Assembly: GCA_964544885.1 (NCBI GenBank)
Contig: CAZJDX010000020.1
Coordinates: forward strand, 1-64,000
Length of the DNA: 64,000 nt
Source: QQVM01 sp964544885
GTDB taxonomy: Bacteria > Bacteroidota > Bacteroidia > AKYH767-A > 2013-40CM-41-45
Direction of reading: 5' to 3'
Shown piece after piece: positions 26,515 through 34,400 of the stretch (position 1 is its first letter; each line of letters starts with the position of its first letter). The translations under genes were made by a program, and so were the position numbers. The notes beneath the pieces were generated by a model. That model did not search any database. It saw only the letters and a list, made by a program, of their open reading frames with translations, and was not told the origin of the DNA.

Positions 26515-26799
26515 TCAGGAAGCTTCGCTTTTGGCAATTTCCGTTGCCCGTACTTCTTGCAGCAGTTTCAGGTATCGTTCATCCATCATTGATACATCAA
26601 GATCCAGTTTCTGAATCGCTTCAATAAGAAAACCAACTTTGGTTTCTACAGGTGAAAATTTATTCAGAACAATAAGTTTGGAGTGTTCGACGATACAACT
26701 TCCTGATTTAAAATTTCCTTTTTCCGTCCGAACCTTATAACCTGCAAGAATGAGGAGTTCTTCTAATTTGTCAAGCGTAGACTGAGTCAGTTTAATCAT
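26515..26799 (-). CDS. Small conserved-looking protein of unknown function
   Basis: This is a 94-residue soluble protein (MIKLTQSTLDKLEELLILAG) with a helical start and end around a short sheet (GSCIVEHSKLIVLNKF). It has no signal peptide or metal motif. It lies 20 bases upstream of the MBL-fold hydrolase gene in the same direction, so the two are probably co-expressed. I believe similar small proteins occur across Bacteroidota in this context, but I cannot name a family. Confidence 0.65.
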   Translation of the reverse strand: MIKLTQSTLDKLEELLILAGYKVRTEKGNFKSGSCIVEHSKLIVLNKFSPVETKVGFLIEAIQKLDLDVSMMDERYLKLLQEVRATEIAKSEAS

Positions 26800-26917
26800 A
26801 ATTCTGCAAATATACTTATTCCTTGCCTTAAAACGGGATATCGATCGTTTTCATTCCTGAAAACGAAATAATTTATTTCCTTTGCGCTCCTTTTGTATGT
26901 ATTGAAAACCCAATATC

Positions 26918-28039
26918 GTGAAAGTTGCTGTATTAAAAGAAACCAAAGAAAAAGAATGTCGTGTCGCTCTCACACCGGATGTTGTCAAAAGTCTGATCAG
27001 GCAAGGTTTTGAATGCATAGTTCAAAAAGAGGCCGGCCTCTTATCTTATTTTGAAGATGAAAAATATGTCAAAGCCGGAGCGCAGATCCTGGCCGATCCA
27101 GCAGAAATTTATTCCCTTGCCGATATTGTCCTGAAGGTTAATGCTCCCACAGCTGAGGAAATCTCTTTCATGAAGAGAGGGGCCGTCCTGATCTCCTTCA
27201 TGTACGCTGCAACAAATCCCGATCTTGTTAATGCCTGTGTTAAACAGGGCATATCTGCCTTCTCAATGGATGCTATTCCACGCATTTCCAGAGCGCAGAA
27301 AATGGACGTTTTGAGTTCACAAGCCAATCTGGCCGGCTACAAAGCGGTAATCATAGGCGCTGCCGCACTGGGCAAAATCTTCCCCATGCTGATGACGGCA
27401 GCCGGTACCATCAAACCTTCCAAGGTGGTGATTATGGGTGCCGGGGTGGCAGGTTTACAAGCCATTGCCACCGCGAAAAGACTTGGAGCCATTGTTGAAG
27501 TGTCTGACATACGTCCCGAAACAAAAGAACAGGTAGAATCTCTTGGTGGAAAATTCATTTCACTGAAGGCGGATGAATCGGTAAAGCTGGAAGGCGGTTA
27601 CGTTAAAAATGTTTCTGAAGAATTCTTAAAAGCGCAACAGGCACTTGTTGGAAAACATATTCAGGAAGCCGATCTGGTAATCACCACTGCTCTCATTCCC
27701 GGAAAGAAAGCCCCCGTTCTGGTGACTGAAGAAATGGTGAAAAACATGCGGATGGGTTCAGTGATTGTTGATATGGCCGTGGAGCAGGGAGGAAACTGCA
27801 CCTTGAGTGAAAACAACAAAACTGTTACGAAATACGGTGTAACGATCATCGGTGAATCAAACCTTCCCAGCCTTCTTCCGCTGAATGCAAGCGAACTTTA
27901 CGCAAAAAACATTTCGGTATTTCTCCTTCACCTTGCTGACAGTAAAGGATTCAAATGGGACCTCGAAGAAGAGATCACAAAAGGTTCACTCATTGTTCAC
28001 CAAGGTGTTCATTTAAAGGCAATGCAAACGGCAACGTGA
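26918..28039 (+). CDS. pntAA: NAD(P) transhydrogenase subunit alpha, part 1 (NAD-binding)
   Basis: This is the 373-residue soluble dI component of proton-translocating transhydrogenase, which transfers hydride between NADH and NADP+. It begins at GTG. The N-terminal segment MKVAVLKETKEKECRVALTP is typical of the alanine dehydrogenase/PntA family. The NAD-binding fold has VIMGAGVAGLQAIATAKRLGA and EVSDIRPETKEQVESLGGKF. Later motifs are TTALIPGKKAPVLV and VDMAVEQGGNC. The alpha subunit is split, with its membrane part in the next gene (109-base gap), as in many Bacteroidota and in Rhodospirillum. Confidence 0.95.
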   Translation: MKVAVLKETKEKECRVALTPDVVKSLIRQGFECIVQKEAGLLSYFEDEKYVKAGAQILADPAEIYSLADIVLKVNAPTAEEISFMKRGAVLISFMYAATNPDLVNACVKQGISAFSMDAIPRISRAQKMDVLSSQANLAGYKAVIIGAAALGKIFPMLMTAAGTIKPSKVVIMGAGVAGLQAIATAKRLGAIVEVSDIRPETKEQVESLGGKFISLKADESVKLEGGYVKNVSEEFLKAQQALVGKHIQEADLVITTALIPGKKAPVLVTEEMVKNMRMGSVIVDMAVEQGGNCTLSENNKTVTKYGVTIIGESNLPSLLPLNASELYAKNISVFLLHLADSKGFKWDLEEEITKGSLIVHQGVHLKAMQTAT

Positions 28040-28148
28040 AAGCGTGAGAATTACAGTGGCACAAGCTGAGCCTGTGCAAGCATTTTCTGCCCATGTAGTA
28101 TGAGAAAATAACCGGGTTAACCGGGATTGAAAGAACAAAACAATTGAT

Positions 28149-28463
28149 ATGCAAAACCTGATATCATTCATTGGTGAGAATATGTCGATGATATACATCA
28201 TCATCCTCTCTGTATTTGTTGGTGTGGAAGTAATCAGCAAAGTGCCTTCCGTTTTGCATACCCCGCTCATGTCCGGTGCCAACGCCATCCACGGAGTGGT
28301 AATAATAGGTTCCATCATTGTGATGCTGAATACCGAAGCCGATAATATTCTTTTGCTAAGCCTGGGTTTCATCGCGGTGGTACTGGGAACTCTGAATGTA
28401 GTTGGAGGTTTTGTGGTGACAGACCGTATGCTTGAAATGTTCAAGAAAAAACCTAAGAAATAA
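28149..28463 (+). CDS. pntAB: NAD(P) transhydrogenase subunit alpha, part 2 (membrane)
   Basis: This 104-residue membrane component has three hydrophobic segments. VPSVLHTPLMSGANAIHGVV is the conserved sequence of the PntA C-terminal domain, and GFVVTDRMLEMF closes the protein before a Lys-rich tail. Together with PntB it forms the proton channel. It is 29 bases upstream of pntB. Confidence 0.95.
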   Translation: MQNLISFIGENMSMIYIIILSVFVGVEVISKVPSVLHTPLMSGANAIHGVVIIGSIIVMLNTEADNILLLSLGFIAVVLGTLNVVGGFVVTDRMLEMFKKKPKK

Positions 28464-28492
28464 GAACAGCCGCCCTAAGCCGGGATAGAATC

Positions 28493-29893
28493 ATGACTCA
28501 ATACATTCTTGAAATAATTTACCTCATTGCCTCGGTCACCTTTGTGGTCGGATTGAAAATGCTCAGCGAGCCGCAAAGCGCCAGAAGTGGTAATCTTTGG
28601 GCGGCCTTCGGAATGACCCTGGCCATTGCCGGAACGATTTTTCTGTACAATTCAAAGGATCCGGCGGTTCAGACTTCCAGGGAGACCATCAAGCTGGTCT
28701 TTATTTTTGGAGGAATTGCCATCGGAACCGTCATCGGCTGGATGACTGCCAAGAGAGTAAAAATGACGGCCATGCCTGAACTCGTTTCCTTGTTCAATGG
28801 AATGGGAGGCGCCTGCGCTGCCTTAATCTCCTTACTTGAGTTTCATCATAACATCGGATACCCTGACAGGATTGGAGTGATCATGGCCGGAATGATTATA
28901 GGATCAGTTTCTTTCTCCGGATCCATCATCGCCTTTATGAAGTTAAACGGAACTTTAAAAAAATCTCTCAGACTTCCGAATTACAATATCATCAATACGG
29001 TGTTGATGCTGGTTACCATTTCCGGAGGTCTTTACCTGACCTTCAGCGGCTCAGACAGCATGGGTCTGCTGCTGATTGTATTCGCGCTTGCCCTGATCTA
29101 TGGAATTTCGTTCGTCCTTCCTATAGGAGGCGCTGATATGCCGGTAGTGATCTCCCTGCTCAATTCATTTACAGGTCTTGCAGCGGCCTTCGGTGGTTTC
29201 CTTTATGGCAATCAGGTGATGCTGACAGGGGGAATCCTGGTCGGTTCCGCCGGAACACTTCTCACTGTTGCCATGTGCAGGGCAATGAACCGGCCTTTGT
29301 ATAGTGTGATCTTCGGCGCCTTCGGGGAAAGCTCAGCAGTATCTGCCGGTGGACCGGCGGGAAGCATCAAGGACATCAGCGTCACGGATACGGCCGTGCT
29401 CATGAATTATTCGAAAAAAGTCGTGATCGTTCCAGGCTATGGACTCGCTGTTGCGCAGGCACAGCACGTAATTCATGAATTGGAAGAACTTCTTGAAAGC
29501 CGAGGGGTGGAAGTTAAATATGCCATTCATCCGGTCGCAGGACGAATGCCCGGTCATATGAATGTACTGCTTGCAGAAAGCAATGTTGACTATTCCAAAC
29601 TGGTCGAAATGGATGATATCAATCCGGACTTTGTGAATACTGACGTGGTACTGGTAGTCGGAGCCAATGATGTGGTCAACCCTGCCGCCAAGACTGATCC
29701 CTCCTCACCTATTTATGGCATGCCCATCCTTGATGTGGAGAACGCCAAACACATTATCGTAAACAAAAGGAGTATGGGTGCGGGTTATGCCGGTATTGAC
29801 AATAACCTCTTCTACAATCCAAAGAACAGTATGCTCTTCGGAGACGCGAAAGATGTTCTCACCAAACTGGTTGCGGAATTAAAAACCATGTAG
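28493..29893 (+). CDS. pntB: NAD(P) transhydrogenase subunit beta
   Basis: This 466-residue subunit has about eight or nine membrane segments (residues 1-270), including LPIGGADMPVVISLLNSFTG. The soluble NADP(H)-binding dIII domain follows (VPGYGLAVAQAQHVIHELEE, HPVAGRMPGHMNVLLAE, LVVGANDVVNPAA and NKRSMGAGYAGIDNNLFY). With the two alpha parts it couples the proton gradient to NADPH formation. The full set is present and uninterrupted. No transhydrogenase-specific regulatory site is visible. Confidence 0.97.
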   Translation: MTQYILEIIYLIASVTFVVGLKMLSEPQSARSGNLWAAFGMTLAIAGTIFLYNSKDPAVQTSRETIKLVFIFGGIAIGTVIGWMTAKRVKMTAMPELVSLFNGMGGACAALISLLEFHHNIGYPDRIGVIMAGMIIGSVSFSGSIIAFMKLNGTLKKSLRLPNYNIINTVLMLVTISGGLYLTFSGSDSMGLLLIVFALALIYGISFVLPIGGADMPVVISLLNSFTGLAAAFGGFLYGNQVMLTGGILVGSAGTLLTVAMCRAMNRPLYSVIFGAFGESSAVSAGGPAGSIKDISVTDTAVLMNYSKKVVIVPGYGLAVAQAQHVIHELEELLESRGVEVKYAIHPVAGRMPGHMNVLLAESNVDYSKLVEMDDINPDFVNTDVVLVVGANDVVNPAAKTDPSSPIYGMPILDVENAKHIIVNKRSMGAGYAGIDNNLFYNPKNSMLFGDAKDVLTKLVAELKTM

Positions 29894-29965
29894 AAGGTCC
29901 TTTCTGAATTATTATCATTCATTTTGAAAATTGACTAACTTCGCGGCAAATTATACTGATAAATC

Positions 29966-30382
29966 ATGTCGAACAGAACATTCACGATGATTAAGCCGGA
30001 TGCGGTGGCTAACAATCATATAGGTCCTATTCTTGCAAAGATCAATGAAGCCGGTTTCCGGATCCTGGCTATGAAATATACGCGACTGACTCCTGAACAG
30101 GCCGGAAATTTTTATGCCATACACAAAGAAAGACCGTTTTATAAGGATCTTGTCAGTTATATGTCTTCCGGACCTATCGTAGCAGCCATCCTTGAAAAAA
30201 ACAATGCTGTTGAAGATTTTCGCTCTCTCATCGGCGCAACAGATCCGGCCAAAGCCGCACCGGGAACAATCAGAAACCTGTTTGCCAAATCAATCGAAGC
30301 CAATGCGGTTCATGGAAGTGACAGCGATGAGAATGCCGCGATCGAAGGCTCCTTTTTCTTTTCGCAGACCGAAAGGTTTTAA
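29966..30382 (+). CDS. ndk: Nucleoside diphosphate kinase
   Basis: This 138-residue enzyme moves the gamma-phosphate from ATP to other nucleoside diphosphates through a phosphohistidine. It has FTMIKPDAVANNHIG, the active-site His in NAVHGSDSDENAAIE, and RNLFAKSIEANAVHGS just before it. Length and motifs are normal. It is monocistronic, 72 bases after pntB. The sequence TAACTTCG 30 bases upstream is a weak match to a -7 element. Confidence 0.97.
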   Translation: MSNRTFTMIKPDAVANNHIGPILAKINEAGFRILAMKYTRLTPEQAGNFYAIHKERPFYKDLVSYMSSGPIVAAILEKNNAVEDFRSLIGATDPAKAAPGTIRNLFAKSIEANAVHGSDSDENAAIEGSFFFSQTERF

Positions 30383-30474
30383 GTTGGCTGCTGCCTTCCT
30401 TTGCTAAAATTCCACTCAAGCACGGATTGGCTTCTCCCATCGGTGAAGGAGACATTGCACCAGGATCACTGCTT

Positions 30475-30765
30475 TCATCTGAAAACTACCTCCTCAATGA
30501 TGTCCATTCCGGCAGCTTCATTGAGCAGTTGTATGACCTTTGACTTTGATTGAAACAATTCCTGGCGAAGCGAAGCGGAACTGAGACTGATGAAGACCGT
30601 CTTATCCCTGATCAGTAATTCGGTTGTTCTGTTCGCAACAGAACTGCCCATGATGTCGGCCCATGAATTCATCAGTTTCACCCGGGCCATTTGTTCATCC
30701 AGATGATAGGACTTCAACAATTCGTCCAGGGCATCTTTGATGGGTCTGTCGTTATGCTTTTTCAA
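30475..30765 (-). CDS. DUF721 (DciA-like) protein
   Basis: This is a 96-residue protein with the DUF721 pattern: an early helix (IKDALDELLKSYHLDEQM), NSWADIMGSSVANRTTELLI, then LSSASLRQELFQSKSKVIQ LLNE and a final strand. Members related to DciA act in helicase loading or other nucleic-acid contacts. It follows recF with 20 bases between, the usual recF-DUF721 arrangement, which supports a role in DNA metabolism. Confidence 0.85.
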   Translation of the reverse strand: MKKHNDRPIKDALDELLKSYHLDEQMARVKLMNSWADIMGSSVANRTTELLIRDKTVFISLSSASLRQELFQSKSKVIQLLNEAAGMDIIEEVVFR

Positions 30766-30785
30766 TTTATTCTTTTAAACCTGAA

Positions 30786-31910
30786 TCAGATCAAATTCTT
30801 CTCTCCGACTTCCAGCCTCATCACCGCACCTTTCTCAACGCGGAATGATGGAAGTTCGATACCGAGATCTGAAAAAATCGCGGGTAGTCTTTCGTGGTGT
30901 GAATCGGTGATGATAATCTGCCCGTATCCCTGACAAACGAGTTGCATCAAACGGCTCACCCTCTGGCTGTCTAACTTGTCCATGATATCATCCAGCAACA
31001 GCAAAGGACTCACCTTGCACTTTAAGGAGATAAAATCAAGCTGAGCCAGTTTAACTGCTATCAGAAAAGACTTTTGCTGACCCTGAGAAGCAAATCGTTT
31101 GACGGGAACTCCATTGATAAAGAAATTAAGATCATCCTTGTGAATGCCAACGGTAGTGTATTGCATGATCATGTCACGACCTCTTGCTTCATTCAGCAGG
31201 TCGCGGAAATCGCCTTTGCTTAACTGTGAGTCGTATTGAAAATCAATTTTCTCTTTTCCATCCGAAATAAAGGCATAATGTTTCCTGAAAAAGGGCAAGA
31301 GTTCACTGACGAATCGGTCTCTGGCCAGGTGAATCCGGGATCCAAACTGAATGAGTTGCTCGTCCCAGATAAGAAGAGTATCCTCATCCTGCTGCCTTCC
31401 CTGTGCAGCCTGTTTCAGCCAGGCATTTCGCTGTGAAAGTACCCGGTTATAATTTATCAGGTCATCCAGGTAGAGTTTGTCAGTCTGAGAAATGATACTG
31501 TCGATGAATTTTCTTCGCTCCTCACTTCCTTCCGTGATGAGAACCGAATCAACAGGAGAGATCATGACTACGGGTAGAAAGCCTATATGATCCGCAAGCC
31601 GGTCATATTCTTTCAGATTTTTTTTAAAAATCTTTCGCTGGTTCTTCTTCAGGCCGCAGGATATAGTTTCCTCTACTCCATTCCTGTCAAAGATTCCGCT
31701 GATCATAGCCTGCTCTTCACCGAACTTAATGTTTTGGGAGTCCACCGGATTAAAATAACTCTTGCACATGGACAGGTAGTGTATAGCATCAAGAAGATTC
31801 GTTTTTCCTTCCCCGTTACCTCCAAGCAGTGCATTGACTCCGGGTTCCAAAAGCACTGAAGCTTCCGGGTAATTCTTGAAATTTACTATGTTGATCTTTT
31901 TCAGGTACAT
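30786..31910 (-). CDS. recF: DNA replication and repair protein RecF
   Basis: This 374-residue SMC-like ATPase loads RecA at gaps with RecO and RecR. Walker A is GGNGEGKTNLLDAI, the signature region is FASQGQQKSFLIAVKLAQ, and Walker B is LLLLDDIMDKLD. The N-terminus MYLKKINIVNFKNYPEASVL is typical. It is not next to dnaA or dnaN, unlike in many bacteria, but is followed by the DUF721 gene. Confidence 0.96.
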   Translation of the reverse strand: MYLKKINIVNFKNYPEASVLLEPGVNALLGGNGEGKTNLLDAIHYLSMCKSYFNPVDSQNIKFGEEQAMISGIFDRNGVEETISCGLKKNQRKIFKKNLKEYDRLADHIGFLPVVMISPVDSVLITEGSEERRKFIDSIISQTDKLYLDDLINYNRVLSQRNAWLKQAAQGRQQDEDTLLIWDEQLIQFGSRIHLARDRFVSELLPFFRKHYAFISDGKEKIDFQYDSQLSKGDFRDLLNEARGRDMIMQYTTVGIHKDDLNFFINGVPVKRFASQGQQKSFLIAVKLAQLDFISLKCKVSPLLLLDDIMDKLDSQRVSRLMQLVCQGYGQIIITDSHHERLPAIFSDLGIELPSFRVEKGAVMRLEVGEKNLI

Positions 31911-32052
31911 ATCCGGTGATACGGGAGCTGCTAAGGGATAGAAAACGAATTCAAAGCTTGAAGGTACAAATAAAAAATTTGAAATTATCTCAAATTAACG
32001 GGTTTATGTGAATAACTCGGAACACGGCACTGACAATCTCAGAGTCAATCCT

Positions 32053-32060
32053 TATCTTTG
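32053..32060 (+). promoter_or_regulatory. -7 element of the TPR-comA operon (TATCTTTG)
   Basis: TATCTTTG fits TAnnTTTG exactly, 33 bases upstream of the ATG at 32094. It overlaps an in-frame TTG (32058), which therefore cannot be the start. Confidence 0.5.
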
Positions 32061-32093
32061 AAAAAGCAATCCTTTTTCGAGAAAGCATCCTAT

Positions 32094-33512
32094 ATGGAAG
32101 AAGAAGAATTCCTCAGTCCCAGGGACGAGAACAGCCGGATCAGGCATTCCATCGAACGGTACGAAGAAATGATCAGAAACAAGGACGCCTACTTCTTTGA
32201 TGTAGACGCCTTTCTGAATATCATAGATTATTATATCGAGAAAAATGATCCGGTGAAGGCTTTGCAGGTTGTAGAATATGCGCAGGAACAACATCCGGCC
32301 TCCGTCGAATTTTTACTTCGAGAAGCGCAGTTGCTGGCCATGGTAGACAGGTTCCAGGAGGCGCTTCATATTCTTGATCAGGCTGAAAAGATCACACCAC
32401 GGGACGCTGATATATACATGATCAGAGGCAGCATTTATTCCCAGCAGCAAAAATTCGAACTGGCCATAGAGAGTTTTAACAAAGCCATACCCCTTGCTGA
32501 TCAGCTGGACATGCTCTACCTGAACATAGCCTATGTATATGAAAGCTGGGGTGATTACAACAAAGCCATCGATTTCCTTATTCTCAGCCTGGAAGAAAAC
32601 CCGGAAAATGAGATCGGCTTGTACGAGCTGGCATTTTGTTTTGAGTTTACTGAAAGATACGATGACAGTATAGACTTTTATAAAAAATTCATTGACAAGC
32701 AGCCTTATTCCTATGCTGCCTGGTATAATCTGGGAAATGTTTATAACCGCATCAGCAAGCATGAAGATGCCTTGAACGCATATGATTATTGTTTAGTGAT
32801 CAAAGATGATTTTTCTTCGGCTTATTTCAATAAAGGAAACACATTTGCCAACCTGCTCAAGTATTCAGAAGCAATAGAATGTTACAAGAAAACTTTCGAA
32901 TATGAGGCGCCGGATGCTCTCACCTACTACAATATCGCTGAATGCTACGAACAACTTGAGGATTTTCATAAAGCCAGGGATTACTACAAGCGTGCGACCA
33001 AACTGGATCCCACCCTTTCTGAAGCCTGGCTTGGAATAGGTATCACCCTGCAATCTGAAGAAAGATGGTTTGAAGCCACGCACTACCTGCGCAAAGCCAT
33101 TGAACTTGACGATACCAATGCGGAGTACTGGTTCGCGCTCGGTGATGCTGAGTACCATCAGAACAATTTTACAGCTGCTGAAGCAGCTTATCAGAAAGTA
33201 GTGCAAATGGAACCCGATAATCACGAGATCTGGCTGGAGTATTCGCACCTGCTCATGGCAGACAACCGTGCTGACGAAGCTCTCAAACTCATCAATGACG
33301 GACTTGTATTTCATCCTGATGATGCGGAACTTCTTTACCGGCTTGCCTGCTATCATTACAGCACCAACCATATACATGAAGCCTACCTGGTACTTGAATC
33401 CGCTCTGGAAAAAAATGCCGATCTCTGCCATACCATTTTTGAATACGCACCTGTCATGGAAAATGACAAGAACATACTCCACCTAATTGATATTTACAAA
33501 AATCGTTTATGA
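32094..33512 (+). CDS. Tetratricopeptide-repeat protein
   Basis: This is a 472-residue cytoplasmic protein without a signal peptide, built almost wholly of about 12 TPR units. Clear ones are AWLGIGITLQSEERWFEATH, YWFALGDAEYHQNNFTAAEA and YYNIAECYEQLEDFHKARDY. The acidic start is MEEEEFLSPRDEN. It is a protein-interaction scaffold with unknown partners. Its TGA overlaps the ATG of the comA-type gene (ATGA), so the two are translationally coupled. The start at ATG 32094 is chosen because the longer TTG frame starts inside the -7 element. Confidence 0.88.
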   Translation: MEEEEFLSPRDENSRIRHSIERYEEMIRNKDAYFFDVDAFLNIIDYYIEKNDPVKALQVVEYAQEQHPASVEFLLREAQLLAMVDRFQEALHILDQAEKITPRDADIYMIRGSIYSQQQKFELAIESFNKAIPLADQLDMLYLNIAYVYESWGDYNKAIDFLILSLEENPENEIGLYELAFCFEFTERYDDSIDFYKKFIDKQPYSYAAWYNLGNVYNRISKHEDALNAYDYCLVIKDDFSSAYFNKGNTFANLLKYSEAIECYKKTFEYEAPDALTYYNIAECYEQLEDFHKARDYYKRATKLDPTLSEAWLGIGITLQSEERWFEATHYLRKAIELDDTNAEYWFALGDAEYHQNNFTAAEAAYQKVVQMEPDNHEIWLEYSHLLMADNRADEALKLINDGLVFHPDDAELLYRLACYHYSTNHIHEAYLVLESALEKNADLCHTIFEYAPVMENDKNILHLIDIYKNRL

Positions 33513-34267
33513 ATTTTCATCTTGATAAGATACCGCAACGGACAGTCAAACCGCGTCAGAATGGTTTAACGATGGTGATGGACAAAGGCCTTAGTCTCCG
33601 CCAGGCTGAAGATCTTGTTGAAGGTGCGGGAGAAATGGTTGACCTTGTAAAACTGGGATTCGGAAGTTCCTATATCACACCTAATCTCGAAAAGAAATTA
33701 CAAATTTTCCGTTCCGCGAATATCCCGGTTTATTTTGGCGGAACCTTATGGGAAGCATTCGTTGCCCGGAAAAAATTCGATGATTATCTCCGGGTACTTG
33801 AGAAATTTAAAATGACACATGCTGAGATAAGCGACGGAAGCATTACCCTTCCTCACACGGAGAAACTGGAGTACATCCGGAGGCTGAGTAAACATGTAAC
33901 GGTAATTACAGAGGTAGGATCAAAGGAAGAAGGCATTATCATACATCCGAACAAGTGGACTGAAATGATAAACAGCGAACTCCAGGCAGGTGCATGGAAG
34001 GTGATCGCCGAAGCAAGAGAGAGCGGCACGGTCGGTATTTTCAGGCCCAGCGGAAAAGCGCACGTCGTCCTTATCAATAAAATAATTTCCAAGATCCCGC
34101 CAGAAAACATAATCTGGGAGGCTCCTACAAAGGGAGGTCAGACTTATTTCATTAAATTGATCGGGGCCAATGTTAACCTGGGTAACATTGCACCGACTGA
34201 AGTTATTGCTGTCGAATCACTGCGTCTTGGATTGAGAAGCGATACATTTTTTATGCACCTGAAATAA
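33509..34267 (+). CDS. comA: Phosphosulfolactate synthase (ComA family)
   Basis: This 252-residue TIM-barrel protein matches the ComA family, which adds sulfite to phosphoenolpyruvate to give phosphosulfolactate. ComA was first known from coenzyme M synthesis in methanogens. Segments recalling the family are GLTMVMDKGLSLRQAEDLVE, DLVKLGFGSSYIT, VYFGGTLWEAF, EISDGSITLP and TEVGSKEEG. In a bacterium the product may feed sulfolactate or cysteate for sulfonolipids; no comB or comC-like gene is in the window, so that is inference. It is coupled to the TPR gene by a 4-base overlap and ends before a strong terminator at 34343. Confidence 0.85.
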   Translation: MNFHLDKIPQRTVKPRQNGLTMVMDKGLSLRQAEDLVEGAGEMVDLVKLGFGSSYITPNLEKKLQIFRSANIPVYFGGTLWEAFVARKKFDDYLRVLEKFKMTHAEISDGSITLPHTEKLEYIRRLSKHVTVITEVGSKEEGIIIHPNKWTEMINSELQAGAWKVIAEARESGTVGIFRPSGKAHVVLINKIISKIPPENIIWEAPTKGGQTYFIKLIGANVNLGNIAPTEVIAVESLRLGLRSDTFFMHLK

Positions 34268-34342
34268 TAACCAAACGTTCTCTTTCACGACTTTGACAAC
34301 ATAAGCAGAATCAAAAAAATCCATTCTTAAGTTTATTGAAAT

Positions 34343-34383
34343 AAAAAGGAGTTTGTCTGCATGATCCGGACAAACTCCTTTTT
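34343..34383. terminator. Bidirectional intrinsic terminator
   Basis: A perfect 15-base stem (34343-34357 with 34369-34383; AAAAAGGAGTTTGTC on the left arm) encloses an 11-base loop and supplies T-rich ends in both directions. It lies between the convergent comA gene and the Asp-box protein gene and can stop both. Confidence 0.9.
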
Positions 34384-34400
34384 GCTTAGAATGAATTCCT

